Assembly (NCBI GenBank): GCA_035610835.1
Contig: CM069449.1
Coordinates: 8,525,105-8,589,104, forward strand
Direction: 5' to 3'
DNA: 64,000 nt
DNA from: Ophiura sarsii
Lineage: Eukaryota > Echinodermata > Ophiuroidea > Amphilepidida > Ophiuridae
Position numbers and translations under genes: made by a program. This document shows, in pieces, positions 47,624 to 60,257 of the stretch (its first letter is position 1; the number at the start of each line of letters is the position of its first letter). The notes beneath the pieces were generated by a model. It made no database searches, had not been told where the DNA came from, and saw only the letters and a list, made by a program, of their open reading frames with translations.

Positions 47624-49068
47624 ACTTATCAAGATTTGAGCTGCAGACGGGGAAAAATTGTGCATTTACGATTTTTTGGGGAGTTTGTAAATTGAAATTG
47701 TCGGTACATCATGCCTCTCGTCGGTACAACTATCGTCAGCCCCCCCCCCCCCCCACCCCCAGTTTCCAAAAGCTGGGTACGCCACTGATTTCTGCTCAGA
47801 ATGTTCTAACTTGTTCAGGTTATAAGGGACCGTTCATTATTTATGCTGGAGGGGGGGTAAACTATAGGGGGGGTCATGTAACTTTCATATGTTAAAATAG
47901 GGGGGGGGTTATGTAACTTTTCATTCTTAAACAGGGGGGGTGTGTAACTTTTTAAACTATAAAGATGGTGGTGATTGGGGTGATTTTAGAGGCTATTTTG
48001 GAGTGTAAATGCAATTTTTTTCTGCGCTTCGCGCATATTTTCTTAAAACCTATCGACTTCAAAATCTGTTACTATGAGACGACTTCTGGACAGCAAATCT
48101 TTTCTGTGCCTCGGACGATATGGTGGAAAAACATCTATATAATCTATATAATCATCAACGGTCGAGAAATTAGAGCCACGGGGTGTATAATATAACAAAA
48201 TCCAATTTTATGATTTAAAAAAGTGTGATTTATTGCATGCTTTTCACCTCGTCTCAGCTTTGCACCAATGCTCACAAAAGTAGAACGTTTTACTGGATTA
48301 TACGTTTCTGCTCAGAATGTAGGCTAACTTGTTTGGGTTATAAAGACTCCCAAAACCACCCAAAATGTATCAATATGACACAATTTCCGCTCGCTACGCT
48401 CGACATTACTAATTTTACACAATCAAAAGAAGGGCCATCATAAAATTATTGGCCGTTCAGATAGGGCACAAACAGAATTTGCCAACGTATCCATGAACAA
48501 AATTCCAAAGGTAAAGACAACCCCCATAAGTATGTGACATTTTTTCAGGGAAGGGGGGGGGGGGCGGGGGGGGGGGGGGGGGTTGTGTACAAAGCTACTG
48601 GTTAGAAGGGGGGTCATGTGATTTTCAGTTTCAGCTGTAGGGGGGGTTAGGTAATTTTAACATACGGGTCTCGAATTTGTCCCAACCCCCCCCCCCCCCC
48701 CCCCCTCCACCATAAATAATGAACGGTCCCTAAAGCCTCACAAAACCACCCATTACGCTCGCCATTACTAATTTCACACAATAAAAAGAAGGGGCATCAT
48801 AAAATTATTGGCTGTTCAGATAGGGCACAAACAAAATTTGCCAACGTATCCATGAACAAAATTCAAGTAAAGTATGTGAAAAGTGTATTTTTTCGTGGAG
48901 GGGGGGGGGGGGGTGTAAAAAGCTACTGGTTAGCAGGGGGTTATGTAATTGGAGTAATTCTGTCATACCCTTAAACTGTAGGGGGTAAGGTAATTTTAAC
49001 ATACGAGTCTCGAATTTGTCCCCCCCCCCCCCCCCCCCCACCCTCCACCATAAATAATGAACGGTCCC
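47221..49068. mobile_element. Harbinger-like MITE A (outer), TTA target site
   Basis: The ends GGGACCGTTCATTATTTATG and the inverse CATAAATAATGAACGGTCCC are flanked by TTA on both sides (47218-47220, 49069-49071). It is G/C-run-rich with no transposase. A 3-bp TWA duplication is that of PIF/Harbinger-type elements. It is interrupted by a same-family element and by a C-run-bearing insertion near 47.57-47.78 kb. Confidence 0.8.
47826..48730. mobile_element. Harbinger-like MITE B, nested in A, TAA target site
   Basis: Same termini as element A, flanked by TAA (47823-47825, 48731-48733), 905 bp. The interior (GATGGTGGTGATTGG, TCTGCGCTTCGCGCATATTT) duplicates the left part of A, and its right interior duplicates the right part of A. 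B therefore inserted into an older relative. Confidence 0.8.
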
Positions 49069-50580
49069 TTAAATGAACAAATGGGACCTTATCCGTTGCA
49101 CCTACAATGATAAAATACGATATTTTTAATTTATCGACCTAAATAGTGCCCAGGGCGTAAGCACCTGCCTAAATGGTGAACAGGCATGCCAGCAAACGTG
49201 AAAAAGTGAGGGCGCTGTGTGCAGGTCCGTAGCGGAAAATTTAGGTTAATAACCCCTCATGAAACAAGGCTTAAATTAAAGTTGAGATGTTACTGAAAAT
49301 GGTCATAGGTGACAAGTATGCCATAAATGTAACCGCAGGATAGAAAAGGTTTCTTGAAATATGGCACTTTTACACGTATTTCAATGAGAAAGATATTTGG
49401 TGTGGTGCTCCCCTATCTCACTGATTTACATAAAGCCCGTCTCCCGTAGCGTCAAGAAGGATATATAATAGGAGGGGACACTTAGCTCATTTGCATATTT
49501 GCTCATTAATATGATTAACCCCGTGAACCCAGTCAAAGGTCGCAGATAACGCCCTCTGGAGAGTCGAAGGGACTTTTCTATTGTTCTCTAATGACAGCGT
49601 TGGGACAGCGCATGAAGTTTCTTGTACAGAGTTGGCGATGAGCGATTGAGAAGTATAACAAAAGCATACATAAACAGATCGTAACATGAATAATGCAATG
49701 CAACAGGTCACACAACGTTCAGTCGAGCGACCGTATAAACAGTATACAAGATGCCATTTATTGTGTTCGAAATGTCAACGTTTTTACCATTCTTTCCAAA
49801 ATAAGGAGTATAATCATATTACAAACACATTTTGTGCGAGAGTAACATATAAATATGGTTTAAAATGTCCAAAATGGCACGATAAAAATCCGTTCGTTAT
49901 AAATAAAAGAATCAATGGTTAAATAATAAAACTGACACAATTACACTCGTCAATCTCTGTGGCGTGCATACGTTGGCCATATCGATTGCAATCGGCAATC
50001 ACGGGTTCGAATCTCCGTGTGTTCGTTGTTGTTTTCTATTTTTTTGTTTTTAAAACAAACAAATTAAACTTGATTGTGGATGTATGTAACATCATTTTTA
50101 TGTCAATTTTTATAATTTATAAAGGCCGCCAATGCTTTTATAGTTTTTTTCTATTCTCTTTTTAATCTATTTTTCTATCTATCATTTATCTCTGGATTTA
50201 TTTAACTTTATAATCTAAACACATTTAAATGCGTAAAACAATATATTATTGCTCGATGATAAGTGATTGAAGTTGAGTTCACTTTGATAATGATAGCAAC
50301 ACTTGTTGTAAAACCATTTTACCAGTGTGCCCAACCATTTCTCCTTTGCACACTTTGTTTAAAATACATTCACAGATGTCATTTTTATAGCTTGTTATAG
50401 CTATTTAGGCTAATATACAACTGTAAGCTATTTGGATATACACAAAGCAAACACATTTCCAAAACAGGCCATAGCCAATCGTACAACATGAGAAAGGAGA
50501 CCGTTTATACCAATGTTAAATCTACCATGATTACCATTTTTTTTAAATCTGTACAACCGATGAATTTCTAGAAAATCTTT
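49069..50580. other. element interior, no gene recognised
   Basis: It contains a B-box-like GGGTTCGAATCTCC at about 50002, without a convincing A box. Short frames have no motif. Confidence 0.35.
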
Positions 50581-51563
50581 GGTAGTGGGTACAACTTCCT
50601 GTAATTTGATATCTGTGTTTTTTATTTTATTATAAAGAATGGGTAATGGAGCATCTACCCTGAAAAAAATATTTATTTTGGTTCAGTGGTTTTCAAGATA
50701 TGGTCTATTGCACATTGCTTTAACAAAACAGACGTGTCCACGGAGCATCATTTTTCTTAGACTTGTCCTTGGAGCAAAGGCATGATTGAAGACAAGTGAG
50801 AAATTAAAACTAATCCTTTTACAATGATTTATTATCTATTTAAGGAACACAGGTGTTATTTTGTTGTTGTTTATGATGGAATGATAAGAACACACAGAGA
50901 TTGCTTTGTCAGGGGGTGGGGGCTTTCAAATCTGAAATCATAGCGTACAGTTGTGCTAAATGCCACTGTTCTGTCTTGAGTCAGGGCGGGCTTTTCAAAT
51001 CTAAAATCAAAGGGTGCAGTTGTCAAAAATATCTATCTTGAATCAGAGCTTTAAACATTCTCATAGTATGGCAAATCAATTAATGCCACAACAACGAGCC
51101 TTTGCAGTCAAACTGGTAGCTATGTGGCATTGCAACGACATGGCCAAACAGGTTCTCTGGAGTGAGAATACCACCAAACCAGCTATCCGCAAAATGAAAG
51201 AGCTCTTTGAAACGGAGGGAACTTTACAAAATGTCAATAAAGGGAGAAGCGGACGGCCTAGGAACGCCAGAACACCTGCAAACATAAGAGCTGTAAAACA
51301 AGAGCTTCAGAATAATCCAAGAGCAAGCAGTTGTGTTTAACCATGCCTAAGAAAAATGATGCTCCGTGGAAAAGTCTGTTTTGTTAAAGCAATGTTCAAT
51401 AGACCATATCTTGACAACCACTGAACCAAAAAACAAAAAAAATTCAGGGTAGATGCTCCATTACCCATTCTTCATAATAAAATAAATACCACAGATCTCA
51501 GGTTACAGAAAGTGGGAAAAATATGACTTTCATTTTGGGTAAACTTTTTATTGGGTCACCCTG
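50581..51563. mobile_element. mariner-like element with long inverted repeats
   Basis: Arms 50581-50766 and 51346-51516 are inverted copies sharing AAGAATGGGTAATGGAGCAT, GGTTCAGTGGTT and GCTTTAACAAAACAGAC. The right arm ends with TTGGGTCACCCTG, a mariner-type terminus. The equivalent left terminus is lost or diverged. It encloses a transposase N-terminal fragment. Confidence 0.75.
51068..51340 (+). pseudogene. mariner-type transposase N-terminal fragment
   Basis: The frame encodes PQQRAFAVKLVAMWHCNDMA, then RKMKELFETEGTLQNVNKGR, then SGRPRNARTPANIRAVKQEL. The helix-turn-helix region with F..T.(G/T).......GR.GRPR.ART..NI is characteristic of the DNA-binding domain of Tc1/mariner-like transposases. 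It stops after about 90 codons, so the catalytic DDD/DDE domain is absent. It sits between the inverted arms of the same element. ATG at 51068 is the most natural start. Confidence 0.75.
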
Positions 51564-53099
51564 TATATGTGGAAAGGCAATCAGACAACTATTGATAGAC
51601 GCGATTAAGTCTTGTACCTTTGAAGGGTGATTACGGGCACGTATGAGTAAAGTGGATTCCCTCTATAATGAACCAAAATTTTAATTTCAGTGCCAAAGAT
51701 CTTGAAAAAGGTTACAGGGGACATTCTCACTTCGACGATGCTCCTATGCGTAGGTCAACTGAAAGCCCGGTCCGATGGTAGACTCCGAATCTCCAGAATC
51801 TTAGGAGATATGTACCCCGATATGTACACATTTTCTCATAATACTTTATGCTGCTACCGCTTCCAATCATTAGATGGTTATAGCATATGCACGGCGCAAA
51901 GTGCACGGTGTCTCATTTAGGCCCACAGGCCGGGCGGGCTAGAGAAGTGCTCAGAACCGGGACTATTAACAATACACTCAATTTAAAACAAATTAAACAC
52001 CGGATTCTACTGTCGCTCTGTTACGGTCGTATTATAGTCGGCCCCCGGATTCCACGTGGCACTCTGTTGCAAGTAAGTGTAGGCCCTATATTCGCCACAA
52101 CATGTGGGCACTACCATCATAGTTTTATTGACTGTACATCATGCCTTTCGTCGGTATACAACTCGGACTTTTTACTGTCTGATAAGTCCACCCCCCCCCC
52201 TCCCTATGGCCCTGTTTAAAGCTGGCTACGCCACTGATTCGCGCATGTTGGATGTGCCGGCCCGCCGCGCGCCATTGGTCCGCATTGCGGCGCGTTATTG
52301 GTCACTCTCGATCATAGTTCGGCGTGGCCCCTCGCTACACGGCTCGATCCTCATGGCGGCATTATTATCACATCAAACCACTTCTGGATGTTATCATCAA
52401 TCAATGCATTGTCGGCTGCTTTAGTCAAAATAAATATTATATACCAAGGGGATATACAACTGTCACTGGATATACCCACTTTGCCTATCTGTGATATGCC
52501 ATTGAAAAACCGTCAACGCCTGAATCTTTTCCGTGAACTTTTCCTGATTGGGCTTTTCCACCCCAAACTGGCCGGAGCCCGGGTTAGATCTACGGTTGAT
52601 TAGCGCATTACAAGAAGTTGTGTCACTTGCCATGCAGCACATACTCATTAGGCATTTGTCCAACATTTTAGTGGACAAATCCAAAGCGATCGGACGCATG
52701 CGTAGAAAAAAATGTCGTCCCCTTGACTCTCCAGAGGGCCTTTTCGATATTCAGACGATGGCGGACATAGGTTCGTGTGACGAATATTCTAGGTGAAATT
52801 CGATGTGGGAACGCTCGGCCTGTAGGGAACGATGATATTTCTGACTTCAACAGCGCCAGGGCATCGTTCGGGGACCGTTTGATTATCACTCAGGTCGTGT
52901 CAGTATGAAATTAGGTAAAACACTCCGACATAACATTGAAATCAACGGAGATTCAAAGATTACGGCCGTTCGTGTCCACTATGGTCTGGTACTTTTCATT
53001 TTCGACGTCACAAATGACGTATATTCTTTGATATGATTATTCATTGTATATTCATGTCCGTCTATGCTTTCGGCGATTCGAACAATAGAGTGTCAGGCG
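51564..53099. other. element interior with exon-like coding-looking segments
   Basis: At about 51690 an acceptor-like TTTTAATTTCAG precedes an open frame with PKILKKVTGDIL and VGQLKARSDGRLRISRILGD. At 52480-52795 two overlapping frames contain LPLKNRQRLN-type and GLDLRLISALQEVVSLAMQH segments. These look more protein-like than the rest of the element but match no family I can name with confidence. They could be captured host exons or chance. A C-run and the motif CTGGCTACGCCACTGA lie at 52189-52238. Confidence 0.3.
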
Positions 53100-53129
53100 C
53101 CTGGTAGCGTTGAGAGAAAGAGAGAGTAG

Positions 53130-54392
53130 AAATAGAAGATACAGACCGTTCTCTGCTTTACACTGAGTAGAAATAGAAGATACAGACCGTTCTCTGCTTT
53201 ACAGACCGTTCTCTGCTTTACACTGAGACCGTTCTCTACTTTACAGACCGTTCTCTGCTTTACACCCAGACCGTTTTCAACATTTGACCTTTCCAAGACT
53301 ATTACACATACATTTCTCCATTTTCTAGTCACCTTTCTCTAAATTTCTGAGACCTTTCTCGATTCTAGACAACTTCCTCAAAATTACTGAGACCTTTCTC
53401 CATTCTAGACACCGTTCTCTAAATTACAGAGACCTTTCTCGATTCTAGACACCTTTCTCTAAATTACAGAGACCTTTCTACATTCTAGACACCTTTCTCT
53501 GAATTACTGAGACCTTTCTCCATTTTCTAGTCACCTTTCTCTAAATTACTGAGACCTTTCTCAATTTTCTAGTCACCTTTCTCTAAATTACTGAGACCTT
53601 TCTCCATTCTAGACACCGTTCTCTAAATTACAGAGACCTTTCTCGATTCTAGATACCTTTCTCTAAATTACAGAGACCTTTCTACATTCTAGACACCTTT
53701 CTCTGAATAACTGAGACCTTTCTCCATTTTCTAGTCACCTTTCTCTAAATTACTGAGACCTTTCTCCATTTTCTAGTCACCTTTCTCTAAATTACTGAGA
53801 CCTTTCTCAATTTTCTAGTCACCTTTCTCTAAATTACTGAGACCTTTCTCCATTCTAGACACCGTTCTCTAAATTACAGAGACCTTTCTCGATTCTAGAT
53901 ACCTTTCTCTAAATTACAGAGACCTTTCTACATTCTAGACACCTTTCTCTGAATAACTGAGACCTTTCTCCATTTTCTAGTCACCTTTCTCTAAATTACT
54001 GAGACCTTTCTCCATTTTCTAGTCACCTTTCTCTAAATTACTGAGACCTTTCTCCATTTTCTAGTCACCTTTCTCTAAATTACTGAGACCTTTTCTCCAT
54101 TCTAGACACCGTTCTCTAAATTACAGAGACCTTTCTCGATTCTAGACACCTTTCTCTAAATTACAGAGACCTTTCTACATTATAGACACCTTTCTCTGAA
54201 TTACAGAGACCTTTCTCCATTTTCTAGTCACCTTTCTCTAAATTACTGAGACCTTTCTACATTCTAGACACCTTTCTCTAAATTACAGAGACCTTTCTAC
54301 ATTCTAGACACCTTTCTCTAAATTACAGAGACCTTTCTACATTCTAGACACCTTTCTCTAAATTACTGAGACCTTTCTCCATTTTAGACCAT
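53130..54392 (-). repeat. 39-42-bp satellite, right TIR
   Basis: The inverse of the left satellite (GAGACCTTTCTCCATTTTCT, AGTCACCTTTCTCTAAATTA), about twenty-six units from 53310. It is preceded by a degenerate AGACCGTTCTCTGCTTTAC block at 53130-53280 that mirrors the inner end of the left array. Confidence 0.95.
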
Positions 54393-54680
54393 TTTGACCC
54401 CTTTGGCCGCCCATAAACCACAACGTGCAACGATTACAAAATCACACTAATTTGTTCACTTTGCTTATTTTATCTCTCATTGAAAATCGGCCACAAGGAA
54501 GTTATCGTTAATCAAAATATAAATATAAACGAATTCTTGTCCATATAATATACTTCCACTTTCGTAATGGGGCATCAAACATTTGGGTTGTATTGTATTC
54601 TCGCATAATACGTGATATTTTAAGAGATTTTCGTCAAGTTTCTTCGTCGGACTTGGTAATAACGTATACAGTGTGTGTAT

Positions 54681-54799
54681 CAGCGTGTTTTTACTGAAGA
54701 AAAAAAGCAGGCATATGACTGCTAACGGATTAAAATCTGTTGTCTTTTAATCCGTTAGCAGTCATATGCCTGCTTTTTTTCTTCAGTAAAAACACGCTG
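54681..54799. repeat. perfect 55-bp inverted repeat, 9-bp loop
   Basis: Arms 54681-54735 and 54745-54799 are exact reverse complements. They start CAGCGTGTTTTTACTGAAG and pass through CATATGACTGCTAACGG. The loop is TCTGTTGTC. It lies just upstream of the CR1/L2-like LINE. Perfect identity implies recent origin or active homogenisation. Confidence 0.95.
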
Positions 54800-54862
54800 T
54801 ATGTATTTCCGTGTAAACATTGGACTCAGTCATTCGTAGCACTTGTACTTAGATAAAAAAAT

Positions 54863-57800
54863 CATGAAGCCGAAGCTTTTCTACAACAGAGATTCGCTGA
54901 TGGATAAACAGTGTGATAAACAACATCGATCCCGTATTTAATCAGATTACTTGGTCACGTCTGAAAGAACTGAAAATCGCAAATCTGATAAAGAGGGGAT
55001 GTCGTGGTGGTAGAAATTATCGACGTATTCAGGTCATCACAAACGATAGAGCTTGTTATGATTCTCCACACACCATATCAGCTGATTGTAGCGTCCCGTG
55101 TCTAAGGCAACGGTGCCTCGTTGAAGTTCCTCTTATTCGAAGCGGCACCGGGAGATCTAACAATTTCCCGAAAGTTCGCTTCGCCCTGTGGAACACTAGA
55201 TCCATGAAACGCTGGGGCAAGTCAACGTCCATTTGCGACTTAATCATCCAGCACAAATTAGATATTTTATCGATTACAGAGAGCTGGTTAAAAGGAGACT
55301 CACGTGATAACCGAACACTAGCTGACATTGCCAACACGCTCCCTGACTATCAGGTCTTTCATGACCCAAGAAAAGAGGCGGAGGCATTGCTGTAATTCTT
55401 CGTAGAGGCTTCGAAGTATCTGTTAACCAGATGTCCACATTCTCTTCATTTGAATATATGGACATGACAATATCTTCAAAGCTACGGCAATCATTTAGGC
55501 TACTTGCAATTTACAGACCACCACCATCTACGAAAAAGAATCGAGTTAATGAGGACAAAGTCAACAATGCGACATTCTACCGCGAGTTTACTACATTGCT
55601 TGAGACAATTTCCACCGTCCAATGTAAAGTGTTGTTCTCCGGTGATTTCAATTTTCACATGGAAGCCGCGAACAACCGCGATGCTCTACGTATGCACGAT
55701 ATCCTCCGGTCAGCTGGACTTCATCAACATGTCAATGGCAGCACCCACAAGAAAGGCCACACGCTGGACTTAATAATACCTCGGGATATAGAGTCATTTG
55801 CATCTAAGATCTCCATAGTATATGGTCTTCCTTCAGACCATTACGCAGTGAAATGTGGTCTTGATATTTCTCGTCCTAAAGCGACCAAATGCACTGTACA
55901 GCAACGCAATCTGAAAGCCATCGACCTTAATGCTTTTCGTCAAGATGTAGTGAATTCAGTTTTAATTCAATCGCCTGCTGAAGATGTTGACACGCTCTCC
56001 GACCAATACAACACGGTCCTTCGTGAGATTCTCGACCAACAAGCACCAGAAAAACTAGAAAGATTACGCTACGTCCCCATGCTCCTTGGTATGACGAGAG
56101 CCTACGGTATGCAAAAGAGCAAAAACGTGCTCTTGAAAGAAAATGGAAAAAGTCTGGACTCGAGATTGATAAGGAAATCTTCCACCAATGCTGTATTAAC
56201 TACAAGAAGAACCTTGACAATGCCAAGACAGAACACCAACGTTCCACAATTTCCAAATGTGATCAGAAGCAGCTTTTTAGAGTGATTGACAAGCTGTCTG
56301 TTCCTAAAACACCAGCCGTGCTTCCCTCACGTTCTTCTAATGATGAGCTCACAAATGACTTCGTGAAGTTTTTTGATCAGAAGGTTCAAAAATTAGATCC
56401 ACATTAGATAATAAAATACCACCCATGTCATCTGTAGCTGTGACAGATACTTCAACTGCTTCTTTTGTACAGTTTCGCGATGTTTCAGAAGACGATGTTC
56501 GCAAGTTTGTGATAAAGTCCGCGAAGAAGTCATGTATGCTGGATGCACTTCCAATGTCTTTGTTCCGTAGTCGACGATCTCCTGCCCGATCATTAATAAA
56601 TCATTCTCGGATGGACGTTTTCTTGACTCACACACAGTTGCACGTGTTATGCCACTTATCAAGAAACCATCACTCGATAGCGAAGATATGAAAAGCTAAC
56701 GTCCAATATCAAATTTGCGGTTTGATTCAAAAATGCTTGAGCGTGTCGCAGTATCTCGACTTCAAGAGTACTTAAAGGAAAACGACCTTCAGAGTAGCAA
56801 ACAATCCGCATATCGTGAAGGATTCAGCACAGAAACGCGCGCTCCTTCGAGTCACAAATGATCTTCTGCAGACAATAGACAAAGGTGACGAAGCAGTGTT
56901 GGTTATACTGGATTTCTCGGCAGCCTTCGATACCATTGACCATCAATTATTGATCACTCGCCTTGAGGACAGGTACGGAATCAGGAACAAAGCTCTTGAT
57001 TGGTTCTCCTCTTATTTAGAGAATCACAGCCAGACTGTAGCCATCAACACAGCACTGTCTGATCCACTGCCTCTGAAATTCGGCGTCCCATAAGGATCTG
57101 TCGCTGGCCCTGTAATATTTACCATGTACAGTGCCCCTATTAAAGACATTGTTGCTGCCAACGGGATCAACTGCATGTCATACGCTGACGACACCCAGTT
57201 GCACATTTCAATGAAGTCATCCAACAGAAATGAATGCAATTCCAAACTGGAGAAGTGTCTCGTAGACGTCAAATCTTGGACTGTGCGGAATAAACTTCAA
57301 CTTAAGAATAGCAAGACAGAGATCCTACATGTAACATCGCGAAATGTCAAATATACCCCTCTCGCTGGTGTTCAAGTTGGAGACACTTCTGTGAAACCAT
57401 CTTCATCTGCTCGCAATCTAGGCGTTACAATCGATGACAAACTATGCATGACACAGCATGTAAATATTGTATGTCGTAATGCCACACATGCTGTAAGATG
57501 CATCGGAAGTATAAGGCACTACCTGGACCAAAAGACTACAGAAAAACTTGTCCATGCCTACGTCTCATCGCGATTAGATCAATGCAACTCACTCCTCTAC
57601 GGACTACCTGATAAAGAGCTCATGAAGCTACAACGAGTGCAAAACACTGCAGCAAGGCTGCTCACGCGATTGAAGAAACATGACAGTATTTCTAAGATCA
57701 TGCGTGATCTTCATTGGCTCCCAATCTATAAGAGGATTATTTACAAGATTTGCCTAATCACATACAAATCTCTGCACGGACTTGCTCCAATGTACATATC

Positions 57801-58010
57801 TGATCTCATCTCTCCGTTCTTCAACACATAACCTTGTAAAAACCCCTCTTCGTCGTCCACACACAGCGTATGGTAGAAGGTCATTTGACGAGGCTGCCTA
57901 CAAAGAATGGAACATTTTACCTACACACGTAAGACTAGCGCCATCTATTAATGTCTTCAAAAAACAACTCAAAACCTTCTTATTTGATCATTAATTCTGT
58001 TCACGTGCAA
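54863..58010 (+). mobile_element. CR1/L2-like LINE, near full-length ORF2, decayed
   Basis: It contains, in order, an AP endonuclease, a reverse transcriptase and the C-terminal LHWLPI-type region, spread across all three plus frames. The 3' end near 58010 has no clear tail. The CR1/L2 assignment rests on the RT and C-terminal motifs. Confidence 0.85.
54913..57994 (+). pseudogene. LINE endonuclease plus reverse transcriptase, multiple frameshifts
   Basis: The endonuclease part includes RFALWNTRSM and ILSITESWLKGD (54913-55390). After a frameshift near 55375 it continues GGGIAVILRRGFEV, LLAIYRPPPSTKKN, LFSGDFNFHME and PSDHYAVKCGLD. A further shift occurs near 56075, where the frame reading APWYDESLRYA is lost. 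Others occur near 56390 and 56560. The RT has LDFSAAFDTIDHQLL (56911), GVP-stop-GSVAGP (a TAA at about 57091 in place of the conserved Gln) and the intact catalytic YADDTQL (57181). The C terminus carries SRLDQCNSLLYGLP and LHWLPIYKRI. Not translatable as one protein. Confidence 0.88.
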
Positions 58011-60257
58011 TATCGTGGTGCAATATGAATAATTACATTGTCATAAGATCCTTGTAACTCTGCTTTATCTCAGCAATCATATACTCGCTAGTATTAGTAA
58101 TTTGAGCAGATTGCCTCTATACTCTATTTGGCTTCCTCTGGACAGTGACGTAACTTAACGGGTGCAGCTCTTACGCACGCGTATCATGTATCTTCCGTCT
58201 TTCAACGCTCGTCAACGCTCGTGTGTATACGCCAGCGCCTCGAGTAGTCGCGCGCGTTATGCGCTGCAATTAGTAGAATACGCAGTTAAGTCACTGTCTC
58301 GTGTTGGCCAAATAGTCTGGTCACTGGTGTCTGTGGTCATCAATTTCAGTAGGGGTGTATGTGATTGAATGAGGTACTGATACAGGGTCTGTAATGTTTC
58401 AGTGAATGATCAGTGTATGGTTGGTAAAGGGGATATTGATGAAGGGAAATTGATGAAGGGGGGACTGAAGAGAGGCACTGAAGCAGAGCTACCGAAAGTG
58501 CAGCTAATTTAAAGGAATGTCCATATGTAATGATCCATCACTGTTGACGCTCTGCATGATCAAACATTATCGTCGTAACGCGTCAAAGCAATCGTTTATA
58601 TTGTTCTAGGCATTTGGTTTAGGCGGCCATGTTTCATTTTTTAATAATTATCAATTAAAACTAATTTCGCTCTATTAGCGATCAATGAAGCACCGAGATG
58701 CTGAAGGGGGCTGATAAGTCTCAGGAATAGCCTCCGCAAAACCGCCGTAACTTCTTCATTATTCATTTAATCTATAAAAGGCTTTGTGACCACTTTTAAA
58801 ACAGTGTCAGCGCCCTCTATAAAAATAGAATAATACAAAGCCTTTCCTCATATAATATTTGTGTTATGTTTTGTATTGTTTTACGGATAAGATTTTCCCC
58901 GTAAAAAAAATTGCGCTTGCTGATTGGTTGATGATATATCGGTAGACGTCATCAATATCAAGTGCTATCTTTAAACATTGTCGTTAATAGAATTAGGCGG
59001 AGCTAATCATGTGATCGACACATACTGCTTGCACGGTAGAATAGCAATTTTCGCAAAGACGCCTCGCTCCTCTCGGCCTCCAGCCTTCGGTGGTCGACAG
59101 GTCGACATACGCATCATTTGCGAGGTGTCTTTGACAAAGACTATATAAAAGTATACATTTTCTTGAATGGAATGGTCTAACCATGAACATAAAATTACTC
59201 TAAGAGTGACCATTTTGGAGAAAATGATAAAAAACACGGATTTGACCGATTTCAGGCTTTGTCAAGATAACTAATAATAAATGTTGTCAATATTTGTAGT
59301 TCTAGATTTGATGTAATCTTAACAAACTTATTTAGGAGGCGTTTCATTTGTATTGATATCGGACCTAATTGTTGAATTATTCACCAAAGAAGGCAAAAAA
59401 AATAAACTTTCTGAATTCAAAATACGTCCATTTCTAAAAAAGACCCCAAAATCAGAAATAGGCAAATATTGCAAACAATACAAAATAGCGACAATCATTC
59501 TCTTTGCGTTGAGCCTACTAATTTCTTTCAGATGCCGTTTGCGCTCACGGTCTACAAACCGTGAGCCTTTATACACGGATTCAACATTTCTTTTTCAACA
59601 ATGGGATATCCAAATTATCGATAACGTTTTTTGTTGACACAAAAAATAAAACTGAAATGGCAGAAAAATCAGTTCCAACCGTATCAGCAATCAGTAAGGG
59701 GCACCAAGGATGGATCAAAATGGATCCCAAGGATGGGACATTTAAAAGGCAAAAGAAACAACACAATAACATGGGGGCCGACGTTTCGGAATGATAAAAC
59801 AATTCCTTTAACTAGGTATAAGACAAGTTAAAAAACACAAAAGATAAAGCAACAGTTTTAATTTGTTGCAGCGATGACATACCGAGCGCCTTTAAAACTT
59901 CGATGACTTCTGTTGTGTTGTAGAGTGGGCAATATTAAGACGGCACGGTTGATTTGAATGAAGGGGGATGATTGAAGCCACATTTTGAGTTCTGACTCAG
60001 AGAATCTCGCATGTGTGCACGTCTTCGCGTCTGGGACGCAATATTTTAGCATTGGGACGCGATAAAAGTCTTGTTTCGACTATCTGTGGTCCGACATGAT
60101 TATTTTGAAGCAAACATCTTACAATCCATCGTAATAATTTGCATGCATCCATGAAATATGTTACACAAAATAATACCGACATACATTGAATTATGTTACG
60201 TAATTTAAGAATCGAGGCATTGCGCATTTAGAATAAATTGTTCCTCTATAAAAGGGT
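58011..60257. other. spacer, no gene supported
   Basis: GC-richer near 58.2 kb and AT-rich elsewhere. Open frames at 59353-59637 and 59561-59794 show no recognisable domain. Confidence 0.35.

Larger units (their letters stand above)
46204..54415. mobile_element. 8.2-kb element with satellite TIRs and 6-bp target duplication
   Basis: Both ends start TATGGGCGGCCAAAGG followed by GGTCAAAATGGTC in inverted orientation and are identical for at least 55 bp. AACCAC flanks each side (46198-46203, 54416-54421). Each arm continues into a satellite of 39-42-bp units: about 0.75 kb at left and 1.1 kb at right. Each then ends in a shared CT/GA block (TACTCTCTCTTTCTCTCC and its inverse). A 6-bp duplication is known for Polinton/Maverick and Dada, but no polymerase, integrase or transposase gene of either was seen. 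The class is therefore unassigned and the copy is probably non-autonomous. Confidence 0.8.

Noticed and set aside
47563..47895. Proline-rich frame
   Set aside because: Translation of poly-C tracts inside a Harbinger-like element.
52463..52699. Resemblance of GLDLRLISALQEVV... to the SAGA subunit TADA1 helical region
   Set aside because: The similarity is too weak to name by eye, and the surrounding residues do not follow the family. A profile search would decide.
46204..54415. Calling the large TIR element a Polinton
   Set aside because: The 6-bp duplication fits, but the length, the termini and the absence of polymerase B, integrase and capsid genes do not establish it.
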